Source: Tilletiaria anomala UBC 951 | Taxonomy: Eukaryota; Basidiomycota; Exobasidiomycetes; Georgefischeriales; Tilletiariaceae | DNA length: 64,000 bases | Direction: 5' to 3' | Assembly: GCF_000711695.1 (NCBI RefSeq) | Contig: NW_013546995.1 | Span: forward strand, 62,001 to 126,000 | Shown: piece after piece, positions 11,567 to 23,200 of the stretch | How positions within the stretch are numbered: position 1 is the first letter of the stretch | Layout of the letters: the number at the start of each line of letters is the position of its first letter | Position numbers and translations under genes: made by a program | Notes under the pieces: generated by a model | The model's database searches: none | What the model was told of the DNA's origin: nothing | The model's input: only the letters and a program-made list of their open reading frames with translations

Positions 11567-12258
11567 GACGGCCTAAGTGGCCAAGTCGCTCTTCAAGTCA
11601 GTCCAGTGTGGACCCTGGGCCCTTGCAAGCCACGCCTAGATTGCTGCTTGCTCCTTATTCCCTACGACGCCGTGCCAACAATGATCGAGCTTCGATGTGG
11701 TTCCCACGACATTTTGACCTTCTTGCGACAGGTGGGCACCGATACATGGCGAACCTCCCTTACTCGTCTCCGTGCAATGCGGGTGCACGCAGCTCTGTAC
11801 ATGTCTCTCCAAAGGCATGGTGGCCGCGCTACCTCTGGATCTCGACCATCTGAAACAGACGTGAGCTTCACGTGAACAACGGAGCATCTTCATCACATCC
11901 GACGAGCGGACGACCTAGCACCGGATTGTGAATAGGGTTACATGACTACAGCGCGTTGGTCTGGCCTTGTTTCCATTGCACTTGAATCAACGATCTAGTC
12001 AGCTGGTGCACATGTGGTGCCTGAAAGATGTATGGAAGCAGCACATCTTCCATTTCTTGGCTCTCATCGATCATCTCAATTATCAGCCCTTGTGCACACA
12101 ACAGGCGCTGATCGATACCTCTCCACGACCAGGTCCTTCCGAGATCGGATCAAGGTGTGCGTCTCTGCTAGAGCCAGCATCAACGGCAGGCCCCGAGGGC
12201 GGCCCGACACTGATCTGAATCTCGGCGGCCTTGCAGTTGCAAGCAGATCGACGCACAA
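11567..12258. promoter_or_regulatory. Shared upstream region of ERT1 and PET117
   Basis: The two genes are divergent with 692 bp between start codons. A regulator of respiratory growth facing a respiratory-chain assembly factor is suggestive of common control, but I see no clear CGG-type or other binding-site array. Confidence 0.45.
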
Positions 12259-12710
12259 ATGTCGCGGGCAGCCAAGGTAACACTCGCAGCCTCAGCGGTT
12301 CTGTCCGGTCTCACAGTATGGGGCGTGCATTACATGCAAGATGCAGAGAGAGCGGTGCGGCTTCCAAGCGATTCATTTTTTGACCTTTGTTGTTTCACAG
12401 GCACTGAACGAACCCCATTCACCTTTTCCTTCAACATCTCTCTGCTTATTTTCAGGTCATGTACAAGGGCGTAGAACGCGACGAAGCACGACAGGCCGAG
12501 AAGAAGCGACAACGGGAACTGGACCTGCAGCTGAACAAGGAGAGAGAGCAGGAATTCCAAAAGGTCCAGCCTACCAGCGGTTTCCTTGCGAAACAGCAGC
12601 AGCATGGCCAGATGCAAGAGCGCATAAATGGACGCAAGGAGGGGTCAGATAAACAAGAACAAGAGCTAGGTCACGGGCAAAACAAGCAGTCTTGGTGGTT
12701 ATGGCGATAG
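12259..12710 (+). CDS. PET117: PET117 family cytochrome c oxidase assembly factor
   Basis: Exons 12259-12354 and 12456-12710 give 116 residues. The N-terminus MSRAAKVTLAASAVLSGL is a single short membrane anchor, followed by VWGVHYMQDAERA and, after the intron, VMYKGVERDEARQ. This is the Pet117 signature: one membrane segment, a VHxxQxxER-like turn and an R/K/E-rich helix. Pet117 is a small inner-membrane protein of mitochondria needed to assemble complex IV. The C-terminal half is a charged helix (KKRQRELDLQLNKEREQEF) with a polar tail ending in WWLWR. The donor of the intron is GTGCGG, weaker than its neighbours, but the join keeps the family motif intact. Confidence 0.85.
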
Positions 12711-13360
12711 CGCTGAGCTGGAGGCTGAAAGGCTGCTATACTCATTTCTGCAGCATACCATCCGCTGCCGCCGCCGCCACTTTTCAGGTCTCGAATACCA
12801 CCTGCCATTCCTCATGCCACAGCCTCTACGAGCGCATCACCCACTGCGGCAGGTACACGTGGACTCGCAAACAGCTCAAAAATACTGGAAGGAGTTTGCA
12901 CCACTGGTGGCTACTCCCGATCGCGAGACGCACATCACTACGTTTTCGAAGGCGCTCCCATAGATGCTTTATCCATCAGCAAATCCCAGCTAGTAGTCTA
13001 CGTAGAGCAACCCTGTCAATCTTGCTTCTCTGTAGCATATGTACATCGCATTATTGACGCACTCCTCTGCGCTCGAGGGGTGTCTTGCGGGTGGAAAGTG
13101 AAAAGTCCATGCCATGCGAAGTCGCAAGAAGCCGATAGTGCAATACAAAAGGGGGCTGAAGCGTAAGGGGCTCTTAAGCTATGGATGCAGTTCCCAGGCT
13201 ACTGGCCGCCACAAACGGTACGATGGAAGGGGTGCCCAACAGTAGGAGGGGAGCCTCATCTGAGAGGAGTGCTTCAAGAAAGCGTGCTCGACTCCTCAGC
13301 TTTTAACGCCCATCGCCTCCCTATGCGCTATGTTCGGACGGCTCCCGAGGAGCGATGCTC
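12711..13360. other. Convergent intergenic region with one unexplained open frame
   Basis: Between the ends of PET117 (plus) and the chitin deacetylase (minus). A plus-strand frame stays open from 12670, overlapping the end of PET117, to a stop at 12961-12963, and its translation looks protein-like (see findings). No start codon supports it except an ATG at 12814. Nothing else is seen. Confidence 0.4.
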
Positions 13361-15350
13361 TCAGAGCAAAGCCACAGCGCCACCGGTAATAGCAGCGAGC
13401 GCGGCGCACACCATTGCCTCGGGGCTGCGCAGGAATCCGCCAACAGCGGCATTGAAGCTCTTGTACGGATCAACGGGCGCGCCGTTGCTGTCGCTGCCAT
13501 CGCTGTTGGTCGTCGCAGAGCTGGTCAGGTTCGCGCCGTTGGGTCCAATCGGGCGCGTACCGTCGGTGAAAGCGCAGCTGCTGTCACTGCACAGGCATTT
13601 GCCAGCGATCGGGTCCCACCAGGGAGTGTCGCAATTAGAACCAATGCGCGTTCGGTTGCTGCCATCTGCGTTCTTCTGCGGCGGGTTCGGCTGCTGTGGG
13701 GAAGGCGTAGTGACCGGGCAACCATAGCAGGTGTAGAATGGACTGAGGGGCAGGGAGATCAGTACGTGCATACACAGTATTCGGGATGGTAGTAGCGACT
13801 TGGAGAAGGGCGACTCACGAGTTATTGAGAGCGTCACCGGGTGTGTCGCTGATGCAGTGCTGCAAGAGACCGGCCTCATTCGGCATCATGCCGTTGCAGA
13901 TCTTCGCGTTGACCACAGGTGTCTGACACTTGAACTCGTCAAGAGTATTGAGCTGCGAGGCAGGAACAGGATTCTTCATCCAAGAAATGAGCTGTCTATT
14001 GTTGATGATCCACACATTCTGCATCGAGCTGTTCGTCGTAGCCCAGTCAAGGAACCTGTTGACAGCGTTGATCATGGCAGTTGGCGAAGAGAGGCCAGGG
14101 TAATTCGTCGCTAGATGGATCGGATGCGAGTACAGACCGAAAGGCTGTCGGTTGCCATTGTAGTGCGCCAGGAATGTGTTCTGCAGCCAGCTAAGCAGGT
14201 CATCTGCATTCGTCGTGTCGAGCCATGGGTCCATCAAGTGGGCGCCAGCCGCGCCGCGCTGGTCAAAGATGCCGTACATGGGGATCTGCGCACAAGCAAG
14301 GGGTCGTTGTGGTCAGCGACGGTGAGTAAACTGCGGCCGGTTGCACAACTCACCTCCCAGAAGCCCGGTAATTTTGGTTCGCCATTGCAAATGTTTGCTA
14401 CCGCAGTGCAGTCATTCGCCATTCCATCTGCAATGATGCGATTTTTTTTAGCCAACGTGCCTCTCGCCGCACGCAGTGGCGCAGAATAACTCACTGTCGA
14501 GAGTGTACGGCCAGAATGCATCCGTGTTTGGATCCGTTACAGGAACAGCAGACGAGGAAGAAGAGTCGTACGTAAACTTGTACTGCGCAAGTGTCTCGAG
14601 CGTCTCCCTGGTGTAGTTGAGGTACGGCGCACGGAACCCGATGATCTCCTTGAATGGGATACCGGACAACGCATTCAGCGCAATGAGGTTTCCACGAATC
14701 TGCCAAGGAGTGGGGCAGTGTCAACCGCGTGATGGCGTCTCTCAACGAAGCATGCCAACGCAGTCTCTCACCTCATCTGCACCAGGTTGCGCCGGGTGGT
14801 AGATAGTATGGTCCGCAATTTCGTTGCCAGCAACATACCAGTCGGTGACCATCGAGTAGTTGGTGTAGTTGAGCGAGACAAAGTATGTCATTGTCGCCGG
14901 ACAGCCGTTCGGGTTCTTGCGCTGAGCAAGGAATTGCTGCAGTGCAGAGATCGTGTACGATTGCACGGCATCATCTGCAGTGAAGGTGATAAACTGCGGT
15001 ACTTCCCTGTATGCCAGAAGCAAAAGCAACCATCGGCAAGATCATCAGCAGGATGAGATTCACAGCCCAAGAGCTAACACGCACGAAGGATTAAGGCCGC
15101 CAGGCGGTCTGGTGGAAGCACAGTTGCAGTTGGGGAGTTTGCAAGTGTTAGGATCGCACTTGTAGTTGGCAGCGGAAGCACCACCACTGGGTCCAGTAAT
15201 CTGACCCTCGCCAGGGCTCGAGTTCAGTTGGCGTTTGGCCATGTGCACGCTGTCATGCCGGCACCCGCTGGATAAAAGGTCACCCGGGAAGGCGAGAGTG
15301 GCTGCGGCCAGCGCTGCCACACCGGCCACAAATGTGGTTTCGAAGCGCAT
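13361..15350 (-). CDS. Chitin deacetylase-like polysaccharide deacetylase, probably GPI-anchored
   Basis: Six exons, in order of translation 15350-15085, 15006-14772, 14699-14495, 14427-14354, 14285-13819 and 13742-13361, give 542 residues. A signal peptide (MRFETTFVAGVAALAAATLA) is followed by a Cys-rich segment (KCDPNTCKLPNCNC) and a NodB-type domain. PQFITFTADDAVQSY holds the catalytic/metal Asp pair, though the usual TFDD reads TADD. DHTIYHP is the metal-binding HxxxH, and GFRAPYLNY is motif 3. The Cys-rich tail ends in a hydrophobic stretch (AMVCAALAAITGGAVALL), a GPI-anchor signal. Such enzymes convert wall chitin to chitosan. All five junctions are in phase. The substrate is inferred from the family. 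Confidence 0.88.
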
Positions 15351-16616
15351 GGCTGAACGCTAAGAATGGTCCGCGCCGGAGGAGTTGCTCAAAAGCGTGT
15401 GAATATGTGAACTGTCTTTGTTGTGGCGAAGCCGCGAAGAGGTGGCTCAGGATGATGCGAGACTTTGCACTCAGGTTCAAAGATTTGGCTCGTATCTGGC
15501 AAGGTGCCGACGTCCGTTTCCTGAACAGAACAGGAGGGCTTGGGGACTACTTGCACGGGTAGGTGATGAAGATGGAGATGAAGCCAAGCGCAGGAAACTA
15601 GAACACCAAATCGAATCCGAATCGAATGTGGACCTCACGCAGTCAGCGTGCTGAATGTGTTCACGCACCGGAACCCCTGCGGCCCCTCGACGCGCCCCTG
15701 CAGGCCAGAGACTGGGTAGAACACGGCACTGCGGTGATAGTTCCTTGGTTTTTTTACAGGTCAAACACGAAAACTAACCCGAAAACAAATGGGACCTTTT
15801 GTTGAAAACTTAAACCCACCCCAGTTGCCACTAAATCCTCGAGTAGGCATGACCCCCCCCATATCGACACAAAGAGCAACATAGCTTGTTATTAGGTAGT
15901 CGTGGGATAAGCCCTTGTACGTCTGTTGCGAGTCGCCATGCTTCGTGTCACTTACACTCCTCACACACGAGCTTTAAGCTTACCATGACAATCAGGCCCG
16001 CAGATGTTCAGTTTGTTGATCGAGGAGCCTTGAGAACCTGGCAGCGAACTCAATACACGCTGTGCTGGAAATGGCGCATGAAGCTTGCTCGCCGCCGGCA
16101 CTAGGTGATCCCGTCAAGGGCCGGATCCGTTTGAAATGAAATGTCATGTTTGCCCAGGGTCCAGGGCAACGATTGGAACAATAACAGACCTCGTCCGAGC
16201 GCAGTGACGCCGCGAATGGTCCGGCATGAGCATTGACGCCTTGGAGGTTGAGATGATCGGCAAGACTTGAAGACACTCGGGGAACTTTCAATGCGAAGGA
16301 TAGGATACAGAATACTCACGGTTCCAATTGCTGAACACTGCATTCTTACTGGTAATCATTTGCAAGGCCCACCGTGAATGTAGTGGCTAAACTGTCGCTG
16401 CAGAAGCGGTCCAGACTGAGCTCTAGTGTATGTTGTGTGATGCCCTGTCGCCGAGTCCAGGTATTCAATTGTCCTCAACGCGTCATGGAAAGACCGCTGC
16501 AGCGGCCTGTCCTCGTTCTGCTGAGCGACGAACAGCCAGCCTCGTCCTTAGCGTCATTCGATCTGCTACCGTGTTGCCGGTATTTGTTCAGACAAGCGCG
16601 GCATGGGGGCTCTATG
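15351..16616. other. Upstream region of the chitin deacetylase
   Basis: 1.27 kb with no supported gene. It includes homopolymer C (15850-15857) and T tracts and an AT-richer patch near 15760-15830. I see no transposon remnant or RNA gene. Confidence 0.5.
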
Positions 16617-17225
16617 CTACCGCTTGCTCAGCGCCTCCAATCTCTCAATAGCCGTCTTAAGCTGTGCAACCGCTTCGTCCGTGCGGCTCTGCATCTCCGC
16701 TACTTGCTTGTACATCCGATCAATGTGCGAAGGCTCTCTCGGATCAATGTCTGGCCGCGAAAAGGCAGTGTCTGAGACCTTCTGGCTACGGCTAGAGCCG
16801 GGCAGAAGAGTAGACCCGTCGAAGCGCAGACAGTCGCTGCAGATCTGAATATAGTACCTGGCCGCTTCGACTGCAGCTGTGTTTGCTTTTGCCATCGTTG
16901 CCGGCGCCGTTACTTCCTCTCGCTCGCCTTGAGAACGGCGGCTAGGCGCTGGGAAGAGCGTATCGAGCGCTGCATCGAAGGATGCCAAATCTGTGATGGT
17001 CAACGCACCAGCACTTGGGCCTGCAATGGAGCTGGAGTTGGATGCCAGCAGCTTCCGTCCGAGAGCCAATAAGCCCTCTGTGCTGTGGCCATCATCTGTC
17101 GCGTCTGGATTCTTGGTCACTTTCGCCGACGATGAGGATGTTGACTGGCTCTTGAGCGCTCTCAAGTCTGCTAGTGCATCGTCGACACTGATTGCCGTGA
17201 CGAGTGCCTGTTGTTGTATGAGCAT
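16617..17225 (-). CDS. Unknown small protein with C-terminal coiled coil; 5' end uncertain
   Basis: From the ATG at 17225 the frame gives 202 residues. It starts MLIQQQALVTAISVDDALADL, has a Ser/Thr-rich middle, a conserved-looking core (AARYYIQICSDCLRFDGSTLLPG, quoted in part: ARYYIQICSDCLRFDG) and a C-terminal heptad-like helix (IDRMYKQVAEMQSRTDEAVA and beyond). I recognise no family. The true gene may begin further upstream. Another frame from about 17511 to 17320 reads well (LDFSWVLSISFFTLFRLAVA), and just upstream of it lies a good intron end: ACTAAC branch point, pyrimidine tract and AG at about 17512. Splicing to the main frame could not be fixed. Confidence 0.5.
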   Translation of the reverse strand: MLIQQQALVTAISVDDALADLRALKSQSTSSSSAKVTKNPDATDDGHSTEGLLALGRKLLASNSSSIAGPSAGALTITDLASFDAALDTLFPAPSRRSQGEREEVTAPATMAKANTAAVEAARYYIQICSDCLRFDGSTLLPGSSRSQKVSDTAFSRPDIDPREPSHIDRMYKQVAEMQSRTDEAVAQLKTAIERLEALSKR

Positions 17226-18045
17226 CTTGATCGGAGCAGCTGCTGCGAACAACAAGCTCCGCCTTTTCGCGGGTTCGACCTGCGGCTTTTGCCTGCAGCC
17301 TCGGCGTAAGATATGACAAGCTCTCGCGGGCAAATGGCGGCGATGGAAGATCGAAGCCGTTCCAGCTCCGGATCTGTGCCTCGCTGACTTAGCTCGTTGC
17401 TTCTGTGGCCTGTTTCGATCGCCTTGAGTGCCACGGCGAGTCGGAAGAGTGTGAAAAAGGAGATACTTAAGACCCAAGAAAAGTCAAGGGCCAAAGGCTC
17501 AAGGATGTGAATGTCTTCAGTTGGAAGGGCAAAAGAAGCGAAGTTAGTGGAAGCGAGGTTTCGGACAAGAGTCGGGAACAATCACTTCGGTGTGCAAAGC
17601 AAACGAGAGAGATTCAAGCGATTACAAGTGGTGGTGGTATAACATTTGAAGTCTCTTCTCTATAATCTACAACAAGAGTGTTTACAACAGACAGAGGCCA
17701 CAGAAGTAGGATGAAACCTGTTCTCTCTGATATGTAAAATGGAAATGCAAGCCCCCCCCGTGCCGACGGAGGAAACTGTCGAGTAGCCCCATGACTTTGT
17801 GAATGTGCATGGCCACGTGGATGGCTGGCTACACGTCGTAATGAGGATAGTCGCAATGTCAGAAAGGGACGAGACACGCGCTCCCTCGCAAGACGGAGTT
17901 GAATGCCGAGCTATATGTATGTCGAATAAGTGGTGATGGCGGTGGTGGTGATGGACGCTTTGGAAAGTAGACTCGAGTGTCATCAAGGGAGAGAATGATC
18001 CGTGCGACAGCGAATCGATGTTTGGAGTTATAGAGAGGGCAGACG
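17226..18045. other. Region upstream of the unknown coiled-coil gene
   Basis: Contains the possible additional exon of the neighbouring gene (17320-17511). From 17512 to 18045 no other coding signal is clear. A GGTGGT-rich stretch occurs near 17935-17955. Confidence 0.4.
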
Positions 18046-19322
18046 CTACCGTCTCTTGACCTTTCTTTCTACTGGCCCTCGGACAATGTTGGAGTTGCTT
18101 GCCTGCGGCGCAGCCCTGATATCTTGGAAGAAAACGAGCAGATTGGCATCCGCATCATTGATACGGATCTCGCGAGTACCAAAGGACTGAGGCGCAAAAA
18201 GGAGAAATGGTGGTCAGCCAAGTGATTCATCATCACGGGTCTGGTGGGTGGTTGGAGGGAAAGGAGGTGCATACACTAACCGTGTTCTGCGGTCGTCCAT
18301 GTATGCGCGCCTTGCCGAACTGGAACGCAGGGAAGTAATCGTCCTCAGACGGGTGCGTGCGCTGGGCGCGGTAGTAGATCTCATCGAACATGTCGTCAAC
18401 ATTGGCCACCTCGACGTGCACGCTCATTGGTGGGAACGGCGGGTCCTGTGGCTGTGGCGGCGGGTATGGCGTGCGCAGGTAGAGCTGCACGCCTTCCTCT
18501 GCGCCCTGGAGCATCGGCTTTCCGGACGGCGTGCGGCAGATGTTCGCAAGCGACTTGTCCGGCTTGGACACGTTGACGAAGCCGAGGATCTCCTTGTAGA
18601 ACGGCAGTGCGGACGCAATGTCCGACACCATCAGGCACGGTATCGCGCGCATCATGCGTCCTTTCTTGCTTGACAGCGGAACGGGCTTGCGGTGCTCGTA
18701 CGTTTCGTGGTCCTCCTCCCAGCAGCCCAGAACGGTGATTTCCTCTGGCTTTGGCGGCGGCGCAGGTATTCCTCGCCTGCCCGTGCTAGGCGGTAGCCTT
18801 GCCGCGTCGGAAATTACCCTGTAGGAGGTTTACATCCAAAGGAAGCGGATCTAATGAGTGCGTGTAGCAGCAAAGGGTGAAGCTAATGACAGACCGAACG
18901 TACCTCTGATTGGCCATTATGATGGAGGCAGACCATTCTGCTTTTGTGTCATCAGAGAGTGTGAACGTGAGATTCGGCTTGCGACCCTCGGAGAACGACA
19001 AGCGTCTCGATTCTGTGTACTTGTTGAGCGTGCCACCCGGCGGCCCTGTTAGGGGTCCATATGCAGCGACCTTGGCGGCCGCCAAGCTGTCCGCAGCCAT
19101 GGTCCCCACCAAGGAGGACGAGCAAGAGGAAGAAGCTAGCGAAGATGCTGATGTCGACTCTGGCGTCACCGGCCCTGCCGACTCGGGCGGGGATGGCGTC
19201 ATTCTGCTTCCAATGCCGGTGCTAATGATGCCGATGCTGCGTGCGAATGGGTCAGTAGGAGCAGGGGCGACGCTAAGTCGGCTCGCAAGGGGTTTGGCAC
19301 CGAGAATATCTATGGGGCCCAT
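18046..19322 (-). CDS. VOC (glyoxalase/bleomycin-resistance fold) domain protein with long N-terminal extension
   Basis: Exons 19322-18904, 18818-18281 and 18186-18046 give 365 residues. The C-terminal half is one VOC module: MMRAIPCLMVSDIASALPFY (beta1-alpha1), ILGFVNVSK, VQLYLRTPYPP, VHVEVANVDDMFDEI (beta5-alpha2), FGTREIRINDADANLLVFFQ. The last strand crosses intron 2 and restores the family's RDPDGN-like turn. The N-terminal 180 residues are Ser/Pro/Ala-rich with a conserved-looking piece (NKYTESRRLSFSEGRKPNL) of unknown role. The two parts could be mistaken for separate genes, but a GTACGT..CTACAG intron joins them in phase and the frame stays open through the linker. Substrate unknown; the fold usually binds a divalent metal. 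Confidence 0.75.
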
Positions 19323-20295
19323 TTCCTTGTGGGCTGACGGCTAGCGGTGTGCCCGTGGACAGAATCAAAAGGGGATAGTATCGTCTATGGCGATGAATCC
19401 TGCTCGAACCGGGGTGAATGTGCGCCGTCGAGCAGGGCTTGATGTAACGTGCGGTGTATTCGACGGATCGAGGAAGCACGTGCGTCGCTCGCCACTGCGG
19501 AGAGACGGCTCTTGTGTGCGAGGCGTCCAGTCGAAGGTGGCACCGGTGCCCGTCTATATGTATGCGGCAGAACTTGTGTCTGCGTTTCCGTTTCCCATGT
19601 CCTTCCTGCTTGTTCGCAACAAGCAGAAGCAGGTCATGGCTACGACGGCGAAGGTGCAAATGTAACTATGACTGTTGGCTGACGCCGGGATGGGTCAGCG
19701 ATAACAGTAGCCATGACCAGCTGTAATAGGCTGACTGGCTGACGGAAACAGTGCATAACAGCGCTTCGCCCTCGGTCAGGCGCCTGGCTGCTCTTGAGCA
19801 TTTGATCAGTGTCTTATCGTGGGGGGCTGACGCGTCGCAAAACTTGCCATAAAAATAAAAACTACTGGTTGATTCTCCGCCTGATAATGTTTGGGGACGC
19901 TGACGCGGGAAACTAGCACCACGCCGGTGTACGTGGCAGCCTGCTCGTCGGTGTTAAGGTGAGGTTAACAACTATGCCGAAATGCAATGCATTGCGTCGG
20001 CGCGGGCTCAACACCGCTTGTTAACTGCGCTCACCACGAAACGCTCCTACTTAGTGGATCTCGCCAGGTTGCGCACGTGTCATGATGGTTTGACATCCCC
20101 GCGGTGCATGGCCTAGGCAGATAGTAGATGGACGGCTTGCAACCACGGCGGAGCGCCTTGCCTGGATGCTTCTCAAGCATGTTTGGAGGACTGTGAGAGG
20201 TGGGCCTGACGGACAGAGCCCGCCGGCGGGTTACTGCTCGGATATTTGCTCGCCGAAGATGTAATACGTGAACGGCAAAAATACATGAGGCAGCA
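19323..20295. other. Intergenic region holding a nested inverted repeat
   Basis: Between the VOC gene start and the MMS22 3' end. No coding signal is supported. It carries the inverted-repeat cluster at 19949-20036 listed separately. Confidence 0.5.
19949..20036. repeat. Nested inverted repeat
   Basis: An inner imperfect palindrome GCCGA-AAT-GCAATGCATTGC-G-TCGGC (core GCAATGCATTGC is perfect) is flanked by GTTAACAA on the left and its reverse complement TTGTTAAC on the right, and further out by GGTGAG and CTCACC. It can form a cruciform of roughly 85 bp. It could be a small element remnant or a regulatory/structural site. Confidence 0.6.
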
Positions 20296-23200
20296 TCACA
20301 CTCCGCCGTGGGCCCGCGCTAGCTTCGTCTGGAGCGTACCAAGCAGACTCTTGACGAAGCCAAACCATCTGCTCTCGTAGATCTCGCATCCTACATCATC
20401 GACAAACTTGTCTGCGATCTGTTGCACGAAATTCAGGTAATCTTTGCCCGCCTCGCTCTGCGGTTGGTGTTGTTGCTGCGCGTCCACCTCCTCGCACAGC
20501 GAAGACAGCAGATGCGGCAGGCCTTCCAGCATCAGCCGTTTCCCCGTCGAGCTCACCAGGCCCTCTTGTCGCATGTTTCGCAGCGTCACACGGAGCACCG
20601 CAGCGCGCATATTGAGAAACTTTACGCGCGAAATGCTCGCTGTCGCTGCAAGTGTTTGCGCCTGTGGCTGCGTTTGAGGAATCTGCGACTGCTGCATCGG
20701 CGCTGATGGTGCCTGGACTGCCTCTGTTTGCCGCGCGTATCCAGACTCGGTCGATTCGCTCGCATCATTGCTGCCGCAGGCGACGGTCAGCGCAGCTAGC
20801 ACGCCGTCAAAGAATGGAAGGGGTGGCTCCACCTCTGCAAGAGCACGAGTGAATGGCGCCTGCACCGAAATGAGGCGTGCACCGACACTGCGGTACCACA
20901 TCTTGACGATCTCGTGCGTATGCGTCCGCAGCACGGCCGGGTCCAGATCGACCATGTTAAGCATGAAGCGCAGCGATGCGTCCCGCGCGTCGAGGCCGGC
21001 CGGAAGGCGCTGAATGGACGATGGTTTGTTGGTGCTGATGAACGCTTCCCACATTTGGACGCCGTTGTGCACCAGCACGTGCGCCCAACCTGCCCAGCTG
21101 TCGAGCAGGCGCTCGAGCAACGTGCGCCGCTCATCAAGCTTCGACAGGCCGTCTAACGCCTCGAGCGATACGTTGCGCAGCATTCGACCAGCCATTGTTG
21201 CATCGATGCCCAGCGAGATGCGTGAGCCAGTTGGCCCGCTTTGTTCAGAATGAAGCAGGTTCGACACGACCCAGAACAGCATGTTAGTCAGACGCTCCGG
21301 CGTCGTGCGAGCCAATTCCCGATCCTTTTGTTGGAACTCTGCAAGCGTTCGCGCGCCTGCAGAGGGGGACGCGACGTGCGGTGGTACGGCGGCGGCGGCT
21401 TCGGCTGCATCCAAGACGGCGCCCAAGGCCGTGTCGTTGAAATCCGCCTCTTTCCATAGGCAATCCCAACTATCTTGTGTGTCCTCTCCAGTCTCGATCT
21501 GCACCCTTGTCTCGAGCTGCTCCAGGAGCCGGAGCCGACGACTGAGAAATGCTTGCAGACATGCGACAGCCTCCAGTGCGATGGTCGCATCGTTCACGAT
21601 AGGGCTCGTGAGCAGCTCGTCAGTCCAGACTAGCAGGCGCGGCATACGTGTCAGGAAGAGATCAAACCAAATCAAGCACATTTCTTTCTCCACTCACCTG
21701 GGCTCAAAAGTAGTTTATCTGGGAAGGGCTGCTTGTCGGGAGGTGCATCGGGTGCTAAAGATGCGTGCAAAATGACGTTGCGCAACGCGCGAAGTGCAGC
21801 CTTCAAGAGAAGACTGGTGTTGGCCTTTCGTCGATGTCGCAGACGATCTGCCATCAGGTCGCCCGAGGTGCCGCCTGTTGCCAGCGTAAGAGAGACCTTC
21901 AGTCTCCTGACGACCTCCTCGAACCATGTGACGACGTCTTCGAGACCGAGACGGTGATGTTGACAGACAACGCCGAGGTACTGCACCGCACGAATGCAGA
22001 CCAGCTGAGCGCTGTGATCAGCTTGAGCGAAATCAAGCCAGCCTTGAACCCGACGCATCTGCCACCGCGCCTCGCCTGGATCAGGTGCCATATACAATGT
22101 GACGGTCGCCATCGAGTAGAGGTTGTAAAGTCGCGACAGTTCCAGCTTTGTAGGCGCTTGGTCCGCCGCGAATTTGGTCCTTTGCACCGGCAGCAGGCGA
22201 TGGAAGAAGCGCGACGTTTCACGGATATGGTTCTCACTTTCGGCTCCTGTGCCTTGCGCTTCCTTGCCGAACCTGATCAGCAGCTTAAGGAACATGTGGA
22301 AGCTGCTGTCTCGTCGACCTTCGTCTTCTTGTTCCAACAGTGATTCGTCGAAAGCGCGAAGGAATAAAGGAAAGTCGTACCCTGTTTCGCTTGGCAGGCT
22401 CTGAAAGTAGTATCCCTTGGCGTCGAAGATAGTCTTGCACACTCGTCGAAGAAGAGATTCGCCGTCCTTGTGATCCTTACTCCACAGGCGCCAATGAAGG
22501 GTTGAGGTCAAGTGCATGATTCGTCTGAGTACCGTGTGTATGTAGATATCTCGTTGCTCCAACGCGAGGTCGCTCATTGTAGACTCCACAGACGCGTCGT
22601 ACCGCAGGCATGAAGAAGTGATTGCAGTCCCGACTAGGGGCCAGTGCTCTTGCAAGAATGGTGCGGTCAACGCAGTGCCGTCTTTGGGAGATATCTGCGA
22701 GATAGCCGATAAGGTGAAGATACCAAACCATATCATCTCGCCTCGCACGTGCGGCTGGTCCGATGGGAGCTTGTCAAGCCAGGCAAGGAAAGTCTCCTCG
22801 AAGACAGCCCAGAATGATGATCCGAGCAAATGCATTAGAGCGAGCCAAAGCTCAATCGACTCGTCGCTGATCGGCTCGACCTCTGAGTCCTTCTCGTTCG
22901 CCACTGAATCCTTAAGCGAGCGCATCGTGTTGTGAAGACCGTGTTTCAGTAGCCAGTAAATGAGTGTCTTGGCAGCGAGAGCAATATCCGGAGCCTCTCC
23001 AAAGTGATCGTCATCCGTACGGGCCACCTTCCGCCAAAGTGCCATGACCTGCAAGTGGAGCCATGAGAGCTGCAAGCGCAAGCGCAGCGTTTGCGACTTG
23101 GCTGGTGCCTCCTGAGGTATTCGGTGCGACAAGTGCTCGAGACGAGCTGCGACAGATTCGCATGCTGCAGGTGCAGATGTTGAGCGAGCGTGGTGCCTGA

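Noticed and set aside
17271-17300. T-arm-like pairing CGCGG-GTTCGAC-CTGCG
   Set aside because: No other tRNA arms upstream; chance stem near a coding region.
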